A stretch of DNA of 64,000 nucleotides, taken from an uncultured Phycisphaerales bacterium (GTDB lineage: Bacteria > Planctomycetota > Phycisphaerae > Sedimentisphaerales > Anaerobacaceae). The notes under the pieces are model-generated. The model had not been told where the DNA came from and searched no databases. It saw nothing but the letters and a program-made list of their open reading frames with translations. Position numbers and translations under genes: made by a program. The DNA lies in contig CALEZT010000173.1 in the NCBI GenBank assembly GCA_937927975.1, positions 19,969 to 83,968 on the forward strand. The letters are read 5' to 3'. This document shows, in pieces, positions 29,201 to 37,308 of this stretch. Position 1 is the stretch's first letter, and each line of letters begins with the position of its first letter.

Positions 29201-30508
29201 ATGCACGCACGTACGCTCGTTGTTTTGGGGGTTTTGGCGGTCGCAGCCTGCCCATGGCGGATGGTCGTGGGCGAAGAGTCGCAGTCGCCGACCGTCAGCC
29301 CGCGAATGGACGCTCCCAACGAACCGAAGGAACCCAACGAGGCCGGTCCCGCCAAAGGCGGTCGCAGCGGACTCACCGGGTACGTCGCAGCCGAGGGGCG
29401 GTTGTTCTTCAACGATCCGCTGTATCCCGGCCAGGAAGACCACAACGGCTCGCTGGCCGCCCAGCCGGAATACTACTATCAATGGGACAACGGAGGGCTC
29501 TTCACGTTCACTCCGTTCGTGCGGATCGACAGCGCCGATTCCGAGCGAACGCATTGGGATATCCGCGAGCTGTACTATCTCTACACGCAGGACTGGTGGT
29601 CTTTGCGGTTCGGCATGGCCCGCGTCTTCTGGGGCGCGACCGAATTCGTTCATCTGGTGGACGTCATCAACCAGACCGACCTCGTCGAGCACATCGACGG
29701 CGAAGACAAGCTCGGCCAGCCCATGCTTCAGTTCTCCTCGTCCGTGAGCTGGGGCGCGCTGGACATCTTCATCCTCCCCTATTTCCGCGAACGGACTTTC
29801 CCCGGCAGGGATGGACGTTTGCGTCCGTCGCTTGTGATCGACACCGACCATCCGATCTACGAGAGCCGCGACAAGGAGCGAGCGATGGACCTGGCCGTCC
29901 GGTACCGCCGGACACTGGGGGACCTGGATCTTGGCGCGTACGTTTTCATGGGGACCAACCGCGATCCGCTGCTGGCCCCGGCGGATTTCCTCGATCCCAA
30001 CGACACCGCCAATCCCCGGCTGATCCCGTTCTATGAGCGGACGACCCAACTCGGGCTCGACGCCACCTGGGCCAGAGGCAACTGGCTCTGGAAGCTCGAA
30101 ACCCGCTATCGAGACGGGTATCTCGACCCCTATTTCGCCGCCACCGGAGGCCTGGAGTACACCTTCTATGGATTCGCGGGCGGCAAGTCCGACGTGGGCC
30201 TGGTGGCCGAGTACGTGTACGACCAGCGCGGCGACGATCCCGAAATGACCTCGATCTTCGACGACGATGTCTTTCTGGGCTTGCGTCTGGCGCCCAACGA
30301 CCTGGCGGGCACGCAGGTGCTGGTGGGCTTCATGCAGGACGTCAGCGACGCGGAGAACGCCCTGAGCATCGAGGCGAGCCGACGCTTCGGGAACCACTGG
30401 CGTCTGAGTCTCGACGTGTGGTTCTTCCTCAACGCCCCGAAGGACAACGTCATCTATTATCTTCGAGACGACGATTTCGTCAGGCTGGAGCTGGCGTACT
30501 ATTTCTGA
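29201..30508 (+). CDS. Outer-membrane beta-barrel protein (DUF1302-like)
   Basis: The ATG at 29201 is preferred over an in-frame GTG at 29192 because AGGTGA precedes it. The 435-residue product has a signal peptide (LVVLGVLAVAACPWRMVVG), a proline/asparagine-rich linker, and then alternating amphipathic strands rich in Tyr, Trp and Asp (YYYQWDNGGLFTFTPFVRID, WWSLRFGMARVFWGATEFVH). It ends in aromatic Phe (RLELAYYF), the usual terminal strand signature for barrel insertion. An outer-membrane protein of this sort next to an RND pump and LolA-like carrier completes a trans-envelope route. Exact family is uncertain. Confidence 0.75.
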   Translation: MHARTLVVLGVLAVAACPWRMVVGEESQSPTVSPRMDAPNEPKEPNEAGPAKGGRSGLTGYVAAEGRLFFNDPLYPGQEDHNGSLAAQPEYYYQWDNGGLFTFTPFVRIDSADSERTHWDIRELYYLYTQDWWSLRFGMARVFWGATEFVHLVDVINQTDLVEHIDGEDKLGQPMLQFSSSVSWGALDIFILPYFRERTFPGRDGRLRPSLVIDTDHPIYESRDKERAMDLAVRYRRTLGDLDLGAYVFMGTNRDPLLAPADFLDPNDTANPRLIPFYERTTQLGLDATWARGNWLWKLETRYRDGYLDPYFAATGGLEYTFYGFAGGKSDVGLVAEYVYDQRGDDPEMTSIFDDDVFLGLRLAPNDLAGTQVLVGFMQDVSDAENALSIEASRRFGNHWRLSLDVWFFLNAPKDNVIYYLRDDDFVRLELAYYF

Positions 30509-30530
30509 TCCAGCAAACGGGGTGAATCGC

Positions 30531-31807
30531 ATGATTGGGAACATGGGTGCGATGTTTGCGTGGGTGCTGTCGGTCTTGGTTGTCTTGCTGGCTTTCGGCC
30601 AGTTTCTGCAGGCTCTCCTGTTTCTTGTGCGTACGCGGGGAAAGCACCCGACGGACGCCGGAAACGATCCTCCGAAGGCCGCCATTCTGCTGTCGTTGCG
30701 CGGCGCGGACCCCGGACTAGCCGCAGGTCTCAAGGGGTTCCTGCGGCAGGACTATCCGAATTACGAACTTCGCATCGTGGTCGACAGCGAGACTGATCCG
30801 GCGTGGGACCTGGTGCATGCGGTGGTTCGCGAAACGGGAGCGACGAACGTCCGCATCCGCACGCTCAGGGAACGTCCTGGCCAGTGCAGTCTGCACTGTG
30901 CGTCGCTCATCCAGCTAGCCCGCGAATTGGATGAATCGATCCAACTGTTCGCCTTGGCCGATGGCGACGTGGTCGCTCACCCGGCTTGGCTGCGGGAACT
31001 CCTGACCCCCATCATTCGGGGTCAAGTGGACGCCACAACCGGGCACCGCTGGTTTGCGCCCGTGCAGGGGCAATTCGGCTCGATCGTCCGATACGCCTGG
31101 AACGCGGCCTGCGTCGTTGCGCTGCATTTCTCCGGGATTCTCTGGGGGGGACTTTCGCAGGCAGAACAATCGACCTGCGTCGGTCTGGCTTGATCGACAA
31201 GTGGAACCGGGCGCTGGCCGTGGATGCCCCGATCAACGAATGCTGGCGGCAACTCGGGCTGCGCGTCGAGTTCATTCCCTCCCTGATGATGATCAATCGC
31301 GAGGAATGCTCGCTTGGTTCTGCGTTCGCATTCGTTTGCCGACAACTGCTCTGGACCCGGCTCTATCAGCCCAGGCTGTTCTGGGGGATGATCGTGCTCC
31401 ATGCGTTTGCCGCGTCGGGTATGTTGCTGGGAACGTTCGGATCGATGCTTTACGCCGTGGCGACGGGGGCCTTTTCTGTCGCCGCAGTAGCGCTCGGGGC
31501 CCTGGTGTTCTATTCGGCAGCCATGGTTCTATCGTTGATGCTGCTTGAAGCGCGGGTCCGCGGCGCCGCCGATCGGGCGGATGGGCCCGTTTGGCGTCTC
31601 TTGCCCAGCGTACTGTCAAGAATCGTTGCCGCCGTCTTTGCGGCGCAGATCGTGCACTTGTTGGCAACGGCATGCGTCCTGGCCACACGGAAGGTGCGAT
31701 GGCGAGGCGTGGTCTACGAGATCCGGTCCCCGTTTGACGTTCGCAAGGTCGAGGATCGTATGCTTTGCCGGTCCGACCAGCCGGCCGAACCGAACCAGTC
31801 GCTCTGA
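30531..31807 (+). pseudogene. Glycosyltransferase family 2/21-like gene broken by a frameshift at a G7 run
   Basis: The first part (from the ATG at 30531) reads through a membrane helix and a GT2 domain (AAILLSLRGADPG, LRIVVDSETDP, FALADGDVVAHP) to residue about 207, then leaves frame after a run of seven G at 31144-31150 and stops at 31193. The other frame continues with the missing half (GGTFAGRTIDLRRSGLIDKW, SLMMINREECSLG, then four C-terminal helices) to 31807. Adding one G restores one protein of about 425 residues that aligns throughout with the neighbouring minus-strand paralog, which has GGTLAM at this point. It is therefore a sequencing error, a recent mutation or a phase-variable site. 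Confidence 0.85.
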
Positions 31808-31831
31808 CGCCGCCGCGGCTTTGGCGTCCGC

Positions 31832-33085
31832 CTACAAGGAGCCGGACGCCGATCGGACGTCCTTGCCATACGGCTTGTACTCGACCATTCGGATCTTCGC
31901 AGGTCGCTCGATACGATACCGGATGCCTCGCCAGTCCACGATCCGCAGGAACATCGCAGAGACCAACGCTGCGGCGTACACCCCTTGAGTCATCGCCATC
32001 GCGGCAAAGGTCCGCAGAATGTCCGCGGCTCCCATGCCCGGCAGGGATTCTCCCCGCGATCTCGTGCTGTGCCGCACCCCGCTTTCGATGGCGGCCAACA
32101 ATGCGATCATCAGCAGCCAGTACAGCCCCATGCCGGCGGCGATCCATGCGACGGCCTGGCCATTTCCCAGGAAGGCTGCGGCTCCAAGGGCGACGAGGCC
32201 CGCCGATTGAGCGATGCCCGTCGCCAGACCGTGTCCCACCACGAGCGCCCACGCGGGATGATACAGACGCGCGGTGAGCAGTTGCCGACGGACCCAGCGG
32301 TAGAAACCTCCCAGATCGCATTCCTCGCGATTGACCATCATCAGCGAGGGCACGAACGCCACGCGATACCCCATCGGCTTCAGGACGGCATACAGCATGG
32401 TGTCCTCGCACAAGGCGTTGCCCCATCGCTTCAGCAGGTCGGATCGGCGGACGACCTCCAGCTTCATCGCCAGAGTCCCTCCCCAGGGGATTCGAAAGCA
32501 GTACATCTGCACGATCGCAGCAGCGTTCCACAGCCGTCGGATCAGGCTGCCCCAGGACGGTGCGTTTGGGACGTACCAGCGATTGCCGGTCGCGGCGGCG
32601 ACGTGCTCTTCCGCCAGCGGGGCCACCAGTTCGCCCAGCCAGGTGCGATGAGCAATCGTATCGGCGTCCAGCAGGGCGATGGCTTCATAGGAATCATCGA
32701 GTTCGGAAATCGCCTGCAACAGGCTGCTGCATTTGAGACTGCACGTCGCGCCAGGGGCGCCCAGCGGTTTCATCCGGACGTTGCAGGCGTCGAACGCCGC
32801 GAGGGTTTGTTCCGCAATCGCCCAGGCCGGGTCTTCGCGGCTGTCCACCACGATGTGCAGATCATAGTCGGGATAATCCTGGTTCAAAATGGCCTTCAGG
32901 CAGGCGGGAAGAAACGGATCGGGCCCTCGCAGGCACAGAATCACCGCGGTTTTCGGGCAGAAGTCACTTCCTGCCAGGCGGGGGGAGGATCGCTTGAGGA
33001 CCCTGGCGAATCGCCATGCCAGGACCGCCTGACCGACCGCCAGTCCCAGCAGGATACAGAACATCGCGATGGCCCATGTCGTCAT
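31832..33085 (-). CDS. Membrane glycosyltransferase (ceramide glucosyltransferase-like, GT21)
   Basis: The 417-residue product has an N-terminal helix (IAMFCILLGLAVGQAVLAW), a GT2/GT21 catalytic domain with DLHIVVDSREDPAW, IALLDADTIAHR and the third acidic motif CEDTMLYAVLKP, then RRQLLTARLYHP near the place of the (Q/R)xxRW motif, and three to four C-terminal helices. This is the layout of ceramide/hopanoid-associated glucosyltransferases that glycosylate a lipid at the inner membrane. It is convergent with its frameshifted paralog, whose stop is 24 bases away, and lies 27 bases downstream of the SDR gene, with which it forms an operon. Confidence 0.8.
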   Translation of the reverse strand: MTTWAIAMFCILLGLAVGQAVLAWRFARVLKRSSPRLAGSDFCPKTAVILCLRGPDPFLPACLKAILNQDYPDYDLHIVVDSREDPAWAIAEQTLAAFDACNVRMKPLGAPGATCSLKCSSLLQAISELDDSYEAIALLDADTIAHRTWLGELVAPLAEEHVAAATGNRWYVPNAPSWGSLIRRLWNAAAIVQMYCFRIPWGGTLAMKLEVVRRSDLLKRWGNALCEDTMLYAVLKPMGYRVAFVPSLMMVNREECDLGGFYRWVRRQLLTARLYHPAWALVVGHGLATGIAQSAGLVALGAAAFLGNGQAVAWIAAGMGLYWLLMIALLAAIESGVRHSTRSRGESLPGMGAADILRTFAAMAMTQGVYAAALVSAMFLRIVDWRGIRYRIERPAKIRMVEYKPYGKDVRSASGSL

Positions 33086-33112
33086 AGTCCCGCTTTCGAT
33101 GCGCCTGGAGCC

Positions 33113-34300
33113 TCACCCGTTTTCCGGCGTCACCACGCTTTGCAGCAGCGTCTCCAGAACGCACGGACGCTTCCCATTGCCGCCGATCGGCGTTCTCGTG
33201 TGCCGCCCGAAATTCGTGCGAATGGCGAACTTGGCCATCCGCAGGAGCATCTCATAGTCCACCGTCGGGCAGGGCAGGTGGGCCGTCGCGGAGACGGTGT
33301 TCGTGCGGTCGAACTGCGGATCATCCCGCCAATAGGCGCGGTAAATCCCGGCTTGTCCCCGGAACAATTCGACAAACCACTGGGCATCGCGCCTCGTCGG
33401 GTCCGAGGGGTCCGCCAGGGACGAGCACCGCTCGACCGCGTGCTGAATCGCCCGACTCCAGACCGCCACAGGCGTCGATTCGGCTGCGGTCAGGTGATAG
33501 GTCCTGCCGTGATGCTCAGGCCGGCCCAGCAGGTTGGTGATCGCAGACGAGACCCAATCCACCGGGACATAGTCCTTTCGCTCGTGCCCGTCCATGTGGA
33601 ACGCCTCCATCAGCAGGTCCGCGGTGATCGAGCCGAGCACCATCTGGCTGGCGAGGGTGTGGGCCAGTCGCACCATGGCGTAGAAGCCGTGGAAGGTGGA
33701 GGAGTATCCGGTCTGCGAATCGCCCACAATGATGGAGGGTCGATAGATCGTCGCAGGCTGTTCCAGGCGGGCCGAACGGACCAGTTTCTCCGCTTCGACC
33801 TTGCTTCGCTCGTAGTCGTTGCCCATTTCTTGCCCGACGTCGAGCTCCGCTTCGAGAATGCGCCCCTCGCGCAAGCCGCAGACGTAGGCGGTGGATATGT
33901 GATGGAACTGCTCGACCTTGCTTCGCCTGCACAGTTCCAGGATATTTCGCGTGCCCTCGACGTTCGAGATCCAGGGCTCCCTCCGGCGGTCTGTGCCGTA
34001 GAACGTGAGCTTGGCCGCATTGTGGAGCACCGCCCGGCAGTGGCGGCCGATCCATCGTTCGTCCGATGCGTCAAGCCCCAGGTCGGGCCGGCATAGATCC
34101 CCCTCGAACACCACCGGTCGCGGCAGGGCCTTTCCCGTTTGATCTTCCCACCGAGTCAGCAGCGCGTCGATTCGCTGACGCGCGGATTCGCTGCCTGACG
34201 GTCGCACGAGCACCGCCAGACGATGACCTGCGAGGAGGCAATCCCGAAGTAAGTAACTACCCAGAAGACCGGCTGCGCCTGTCAGAAGGCAGTGGGCCAT
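33113..34300 (-). CDS. Extended SDR, fatty-acyl-reductase-like (NAD_binding_4)
   Basis: The ATG at 34300 begins directly with the Rossmann motif LLTGAAGLLGSYLL; the long frame upstream is noncoding. The 395-residue product continues with VLHNAAKLTFYG, the NVEGTRNILELC helix, STAYVCG and the catalytic Tyr-x-x-x-Lys in NDYERSKVEAEKL, then YRPSIIVGDSQTG. This is the male-sterility/thioester-reductase branch of extended SDRs, which reduces acyl-CoA or acyl-carrier thioesters, or modifies sugar lipids. It precedes the glycosyltransferase by 27 bases. Together they point to glycolipid synthesis (inference); the exact substrate cannot be read from sequence. Confidence 0.78.
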   Translation of the reverse strand: MAHCLLTGAAGLLGSYLLRDCLLAGHRLAVLVRPSGSESARQRIDALLTRWEDQTGKALPRPVVFEGDLCRPDLGLDASDERWIGRHCRAVLHNAAKLTFYGTDRRREPWISNVEGTRNILELCRRSKVEQFHHISTAYVCGLREGRILEAELDVGQEMGNDYERSKVEAEKLVRSARLEQPATIYRPSIIVGDSQTGYSSTFHGFYAMVRLAHTLASQMVLGSITADLLMEAFHMDGHERKDYVPVDWVSSAITNLLGRPEHHGRTYHLTAAESTPVAVWSRAIQHAVERCSSLADPSDPTRRDAQWFVELFRGQAGIYRAYWRDDPQFDRTNTVSATAHLPCPTVDYEMLLRMAKFAIRTNFGRHTRTPIGGNGKRPCVLETLLQSVVTPENG

Positions 34301-34514
34301 CGATGTTTCCCATTCAACGCACACACAAAAGAGGCCACTGACGGAGGCGTCTCCAGCAGGGCGTGTCCAGGCATCCGTTGCCCAAAAAGAAAGGCGGAGG
34401 GCACGTCCGGGACCGCGCGACACCGTCGGTCCACGATGCGCCGGTATGGTAATCCGCAAGGCGGACTCTGTCAACTGCGATCGCAACCATCGGCGTGGAT
34501 TGTCCGCCAGAGCG

Positions 34515-34543
34515 TTGCATCGAAGGGCGTGATGCGATAGGAT
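34515..34543 (+). promoter_or_regulatory. Weak candidate promoter of the TIM-barrel gene
   Basis: TTGCAT (34515-34520) and TAGGAT (34538-34543) are separated by 17 bases in the 297-base divergent gap between the SDR and isomerase genes. The boxes match consensus at three and four of six positions. The remainder of the gap shows nothing recognisable. Confidence 0.35.
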
Positions 34544-34597
34544 GGAGGGCGAACGTCGTGAGGTTTCGCGCATCCGGGTCTTCGGAAAGGGTATGAG

Positions 34598-35491
34598 ATG
34601 AACCGTATCGGGAACGAATTGCGGACGGGACGGATTTCGCGTCGGAGCATGCTGGCCGGGGCGATGGCGGTTGCGGGGGCCGCGGGACTGCCGTCGGTCG
34701 TGCGGGGCCAGACCGGGCGAGTGGTGCAGAACGGGCGGATCAAGCAGTCCATCTGCGGCGGGTGCCTTCGCGGCCTGAAGCTCGACCAGGAGCAAACAGC
34801 CAAACTGCTGATCGAGATGGGGTTGGTCGGTCGGGACCTGGTCGGTCGGGCCGACTGGGACGTGCTCAAGAAGCACGGTCTCGTGGCGACGATGGTCCCC
34901 GGCGCCGGGTCGATCAGGCAGGGGCTCAACGACAAATCCCAGCACGCCAGATTCCTGGACGACTTCCGAAAGAACATCCCCGCCGCGGCCGAGTACAAGT
35001 GGCCCAACGTCATCTGCATGGCGGGCGACCGCTCGGCGGCAGGCGAAGAGGAGGGGATGGAGAACTGCCGGACGATCCTCCAGGAGGCGGTCAAGATCGC
35101 TGAAGATCACGGCGTGACCATCTGCATGGAGATGCTCAACAGCAAGGTGGACCATCCAGGGTACATGTGCGACAACTACCCATGGGCCTTCGAGCTGTGC
35201 CGACGGGTGAACTCGCCGCGGTTCAAGCTGCTCTTCGACATCTACCACATGCAGATCATGGAGGGCGACCTGATCGCCACGATCCGCAAGAACATCCAGC
35301 ACATCGGACACTTCCACACTGCAGGCGTTCCCGGCCGGCACGAGCTCGACGAGAACCAGGAAATCTACTACCCTGCGGTGATGCGGGCCATCGTCGAGAC
35401 CGGCTACCAGGGGTATGTCGCCCACGAGTACACGCCCGTTCGCGAGGCGATTCCATCGCTCGTGCAGGCCGTGAAGGCGTGTGATGTGTGA
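34598..35491 (+). CDS. Tat-exported TIM-barrel sugar isomerase/epimerase-like protein
   Basis: The 297-residue product carries a twin-arginine signal (SRRSMLAGAMAVAGAAGLP), unusual for isomerases but common in planctomycetes. The barrel has the hydroxypyruvate-isomerase/AP-endonuclease-2 features: a conserved Glu in GVTICMEMLNSKVDHPG, FKLLFDIYHMQIMEGD with Asp and His as metal ligands, HIGHFHTAGVPGRHELD and a final Glu in GYVAHEYTP. It would isomerise a small sugar or keto acid outside the cytoplasm. AAGG precedes the ATG by about eight bases. The Gfo/Idh/MocA gene 89 bases downstream is a usual companion in sugar catabolism. Confidence 0.87.
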   Translation: MNRIGNELRTGRISRRSMLAGAMAVAGAAGLPSVVRGQTGRVVQNGRIKQSICGGCLRGLKLDQEQTAKLLIEMGLVGRDLVGRADWDVLKKHGLVATMVPGAGSIRQGLNDKSQHARFLDDFRKNIPAAAEYKWPNVICMAGDRSAAGEEEGMENCRTILQEAVKIAEDHGVTICMEMLNSKVDHPGYMCDNYPWAFELCRRVNSPRFKLLFDIYHMQIMEGDLIATIRKNIQHIGHFHTAGVPGRHELDENQEIYYPAVMRAIVETGYQGYVAHEYTPVREAIPSLVQAVKACDV

Positions 35492-35502
35492 GAGAGTGCG
35501 GA

Positions 35503-35526
35503 AGCGTATAAGCGTATAAGCGTATA
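35503..35526 (+). repeat. Short tandem repeat, three 8-bp units
   Basis: The unit AGCGTATA is repeated three times without a mismatch and is flanked on both sides by GCGGAAGCG. It lies in the 89-base gap between the isomerase-like and Gfo/Idh/MocA genes, 55 bases before the latter's start. Confidence 0.9.
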
Positions 35527-35580
35527 AGCGCGGAAGCGTAAGAGGACACGCCTGCGCTTCTACAATGCCAGGAGAAGGCA

Positions 35581-36900
35581 ATGGGCAGACAGATAAGGGG
35601 TTGTTCGCGTAGGGACTTCATGAAGACTTCGACCGTGGCGATGGCTTCGCTTTCGGCCGTCTCTCTGGGATTGCCCAATCGGGCCTACGCCGCGGGTTTC
35701 GAGAAGGTGCGCGTGGGCGTGATCGGTTGCGGCGGACGCGGTTCGGGCGCCGTGACGGACTGCCTCGAGGCCGACGACGGCGTCGAGATCGTTGCGATCG
35801 CGGATGCCTTTCGGGACCGCCTCGACACCAGCCTGGAGAAGATCCAGCAGTGGTGCCAGAAGAACGCCAAACCCTTCGCCCAGAGGATGAAGGTCACGCC
35901 GGAAACGACGTTCTTTGGCTTCAACGGCTACAAGGACCTGCTGGCGATGAAGGACGTGGACCTCGTGTTGATTGCGACGCCGGTTTGTTTCCACCCGGTG
36001 CATCTCGACGCCGCGGTCCGAGCCGGCAAGCACGTCTTTATGGAGAAGGCGGCCGGCGTGGATCCGCCGGGAATGCGGAAGGTCATCGAGGCGGGCGAAC
36101 TGGCCAGGCAGAAGGGCCTGGCGATTGTCGCGGGTACCCAGCGGCGCCACCAGGCGAAGTACCGCCAGAATGCCCACGCGGTGGCCCAGGGCGCGATCGG
36201 GCGGATCACAGGCGGTCGGGTATGGTGGTGCGGCGGCGGCTCCTCGAATCCGCCTCGGCGCGAGGCGGGGTGGAGCGACGCCGAGTACCTGGTCCGCAAT
36301 TGGTACCGGTTCAGCATGATGTCGGGCGACCACATTGTGGAGCAGCATTGCCACAATCTGGACGTGGCCAACTGGTTCATCGGGCGGCCGCCGGTGCAGG
36401 CTCTCGGGTTCGGCGGTCGTGCCCGCCGCCAGGGCGGCAACCAGTACGACTTCTTCAGCGTCGATCTGGACTATGGGGACGACGTGATCGTGCACAGCAT
36501 GTGCCGCCAGGTCAAAGGTTGCTTCACGCGGGTGAGCGAGCAGTTCGTCGGGACCGAGGGCTCCGTCTGGGGCGACGGCAAACTGACGGGCAAGCAGGTG
36601 GCCGTGCCGGACTTTGAGGAGAAGGGCGGTCCCTACGTCCAGGAGCATCGCGACCTGATCCGAAGCATTCGCGAAGGCAAGCCGCTCAACGAGGCCCGCG
36701 ACGTGGCGGAGTCCACGATGGTGGCGATCATGGGCCGGATCTCCGCGTACACAGGCCAGATCGTCCGCTGGTCGGACCTGACGAAGAACACCGCCAGCCC
36801 CTGGTACAACCTGACGCTCTCGCCCACCGCGGCGGATTTCGAAACCGGCGCCGTCGCAGCGCCGCCAGAAAACTCGATCCCCCTGCCAGGCGAGGCCTGA
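35581..36900 (+). CDS. Tat-exported Gfo/Idh/MocA family oxidoreductase
   Basis: A twin-arginine signal (CSRRDFMKTSTVAMASLS) precedes a Rossmann domain (VRVGVIGCGGRGSGAV near residue 43) and the EKAAGVDP segment, the family's usual EKP place with Ala for Pro. The C-terminal alpha/beta substrate domain contains GDHIVEQHCHNLDVANWF. The 439-residue length, longer than classical members because of the signal and inserts, fits the exported planctomycete group. It would use NAD(P) bound before Tat export to oxidise or rearrange a sugar. It follows the TIM-barrel gene on the same strand. No strong ribosome binding site is seen (a purine stretch AGGAGAAGGCA ends at the ATG). Confidence 0.9.
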   Translation: MGRQIRGCSRRDFMKTSTVAMASLSAVSLGLPNRAYAAGFEKVRVGVIGCGGRGSGAVTDCLEADDGVEIVAIADAFRDRLDTSLEKIQQWCQKNAKPFAQRMKVTPETTFFGFNGYKDLLAMKDVDLVLIATPVCFHPVHLDAAVRAGKHVFMEKAAGVDPPGMRKVIEAGELARQKGLAIVAGTQRRHQAKYRQNAHAVAQGAIGRITGGRVWWCGGGSSNPPRREAGWSDAEYLVRNWYRFSMMSGDHIVEQHCHNLDVANWFIGRPPVQALGFGGRARRQGGNQYDFFSVDLDYGDDVIVHSMCRQVKGCFTRVSEQFVGTEGSVWGDGKLTGKQVAVPDFEEKGGPYVQEHRDLIRSIREGKPLNEARDVAESTMVAIMGRISAYTGQIVRWSDLTKNTASPWYNLTLSPTAADFETGAVAAPPENSIPLPGEA

Positions 36901-36904
36901 TCCG

Positions 36905-37277
36905 AATCCCGGTCGCCAGCAGGTGTGCTGCTCAAGAGCCTGGAGGATCTTGAACGGCAGCCACTGCGATGGAGAGCGTGAATAGGGACTGCCCCCCGGC
37001 CCCCCCTGGCGGACGCTCAGAAGGTGCTCGTTTCCTTCGTCCGAGCCGTCGAGAAGGGCATGGCGAACGGCTGCCCAACATCGAGCGCACACAGGTCGTC
37101 GGCTGGCTGGAGGAACTCGCAGACGCCTGCGGGGATGTCTACGAGTATATCGCCATCGTCGAATCCGAGGGATTGGTGCAGACCTACGCTCTATCCGTAT
37201 CGCGACGGTTGTTCGAGGCCGGGCGGTTGCAGGAAGCATTGCCTCCGTGGGGGATGTACAAAGACGATACCTTATGA
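36905..37277 (+). pseudogene. Degraded gene remnant interrupted by a REP-like element
   Basis: Three short coding-like pieces lie in different frames: VLLKSLEDLERQPLRW before the repeat, AQKVLVSFVRAVEKGMANG just after it, and NIERTQVVGWLEELADACGD to GMYKDDTL up to the stop near 37277. The frame change between the last two pieces falls around 37070. No product is recognised. An intact reading of 102 residues starts at an ATG at 36969, but its first 15 residues come from the repeat. The pattern fits an old gene broken by an insertion and a frameshift. It fills most of the 408-base gap before the convergent esterase. Confidence 0.35.
36978..37010. repeat. REP-like element with AATAGGGACTG core, copy 1
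   Basis: GTGAATAGGGACTG followed by a C/G-rich half (CCCCCCGGCCCCCCC). The same core with a similar flank occurs at 50666-50700 (TAAATAGGGACTGTTCCCCGG). Short elements of this look are often relics of REP-associated tyrosine transposase activity (established for RAYT/REP families; membership here is inferred). Confidence 0.6.
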
Positions 37278-37308
37278 TTTTCACCTCACGACGGCCTTGT
37301 TCGCTTTT

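Noticed and set aside
25974..34300. Hopanoid biosynthesis cluster (HpnN/HpnI) as an explanation of the RND and glycosyltransferase genes
   Set aside because: Only general resemblance; no squalene synthase, squalene-hopene cyclase or hopanoid radical-SAM gene is present, so a specific hopanoid role is not supported.
35503..35526. CRISPR-like repeat
   Set aside because: Units are 8 bp and directly adjacent, with no spacers and no cas genes in the window.
33113..35581. 822-residue reading of the SDR frame
   Set aside because: The part upstream of 34300 is the intergenic region and the antisense of the TIM-barrel gene; the Rossmann motif begins right at the Met at 34300.
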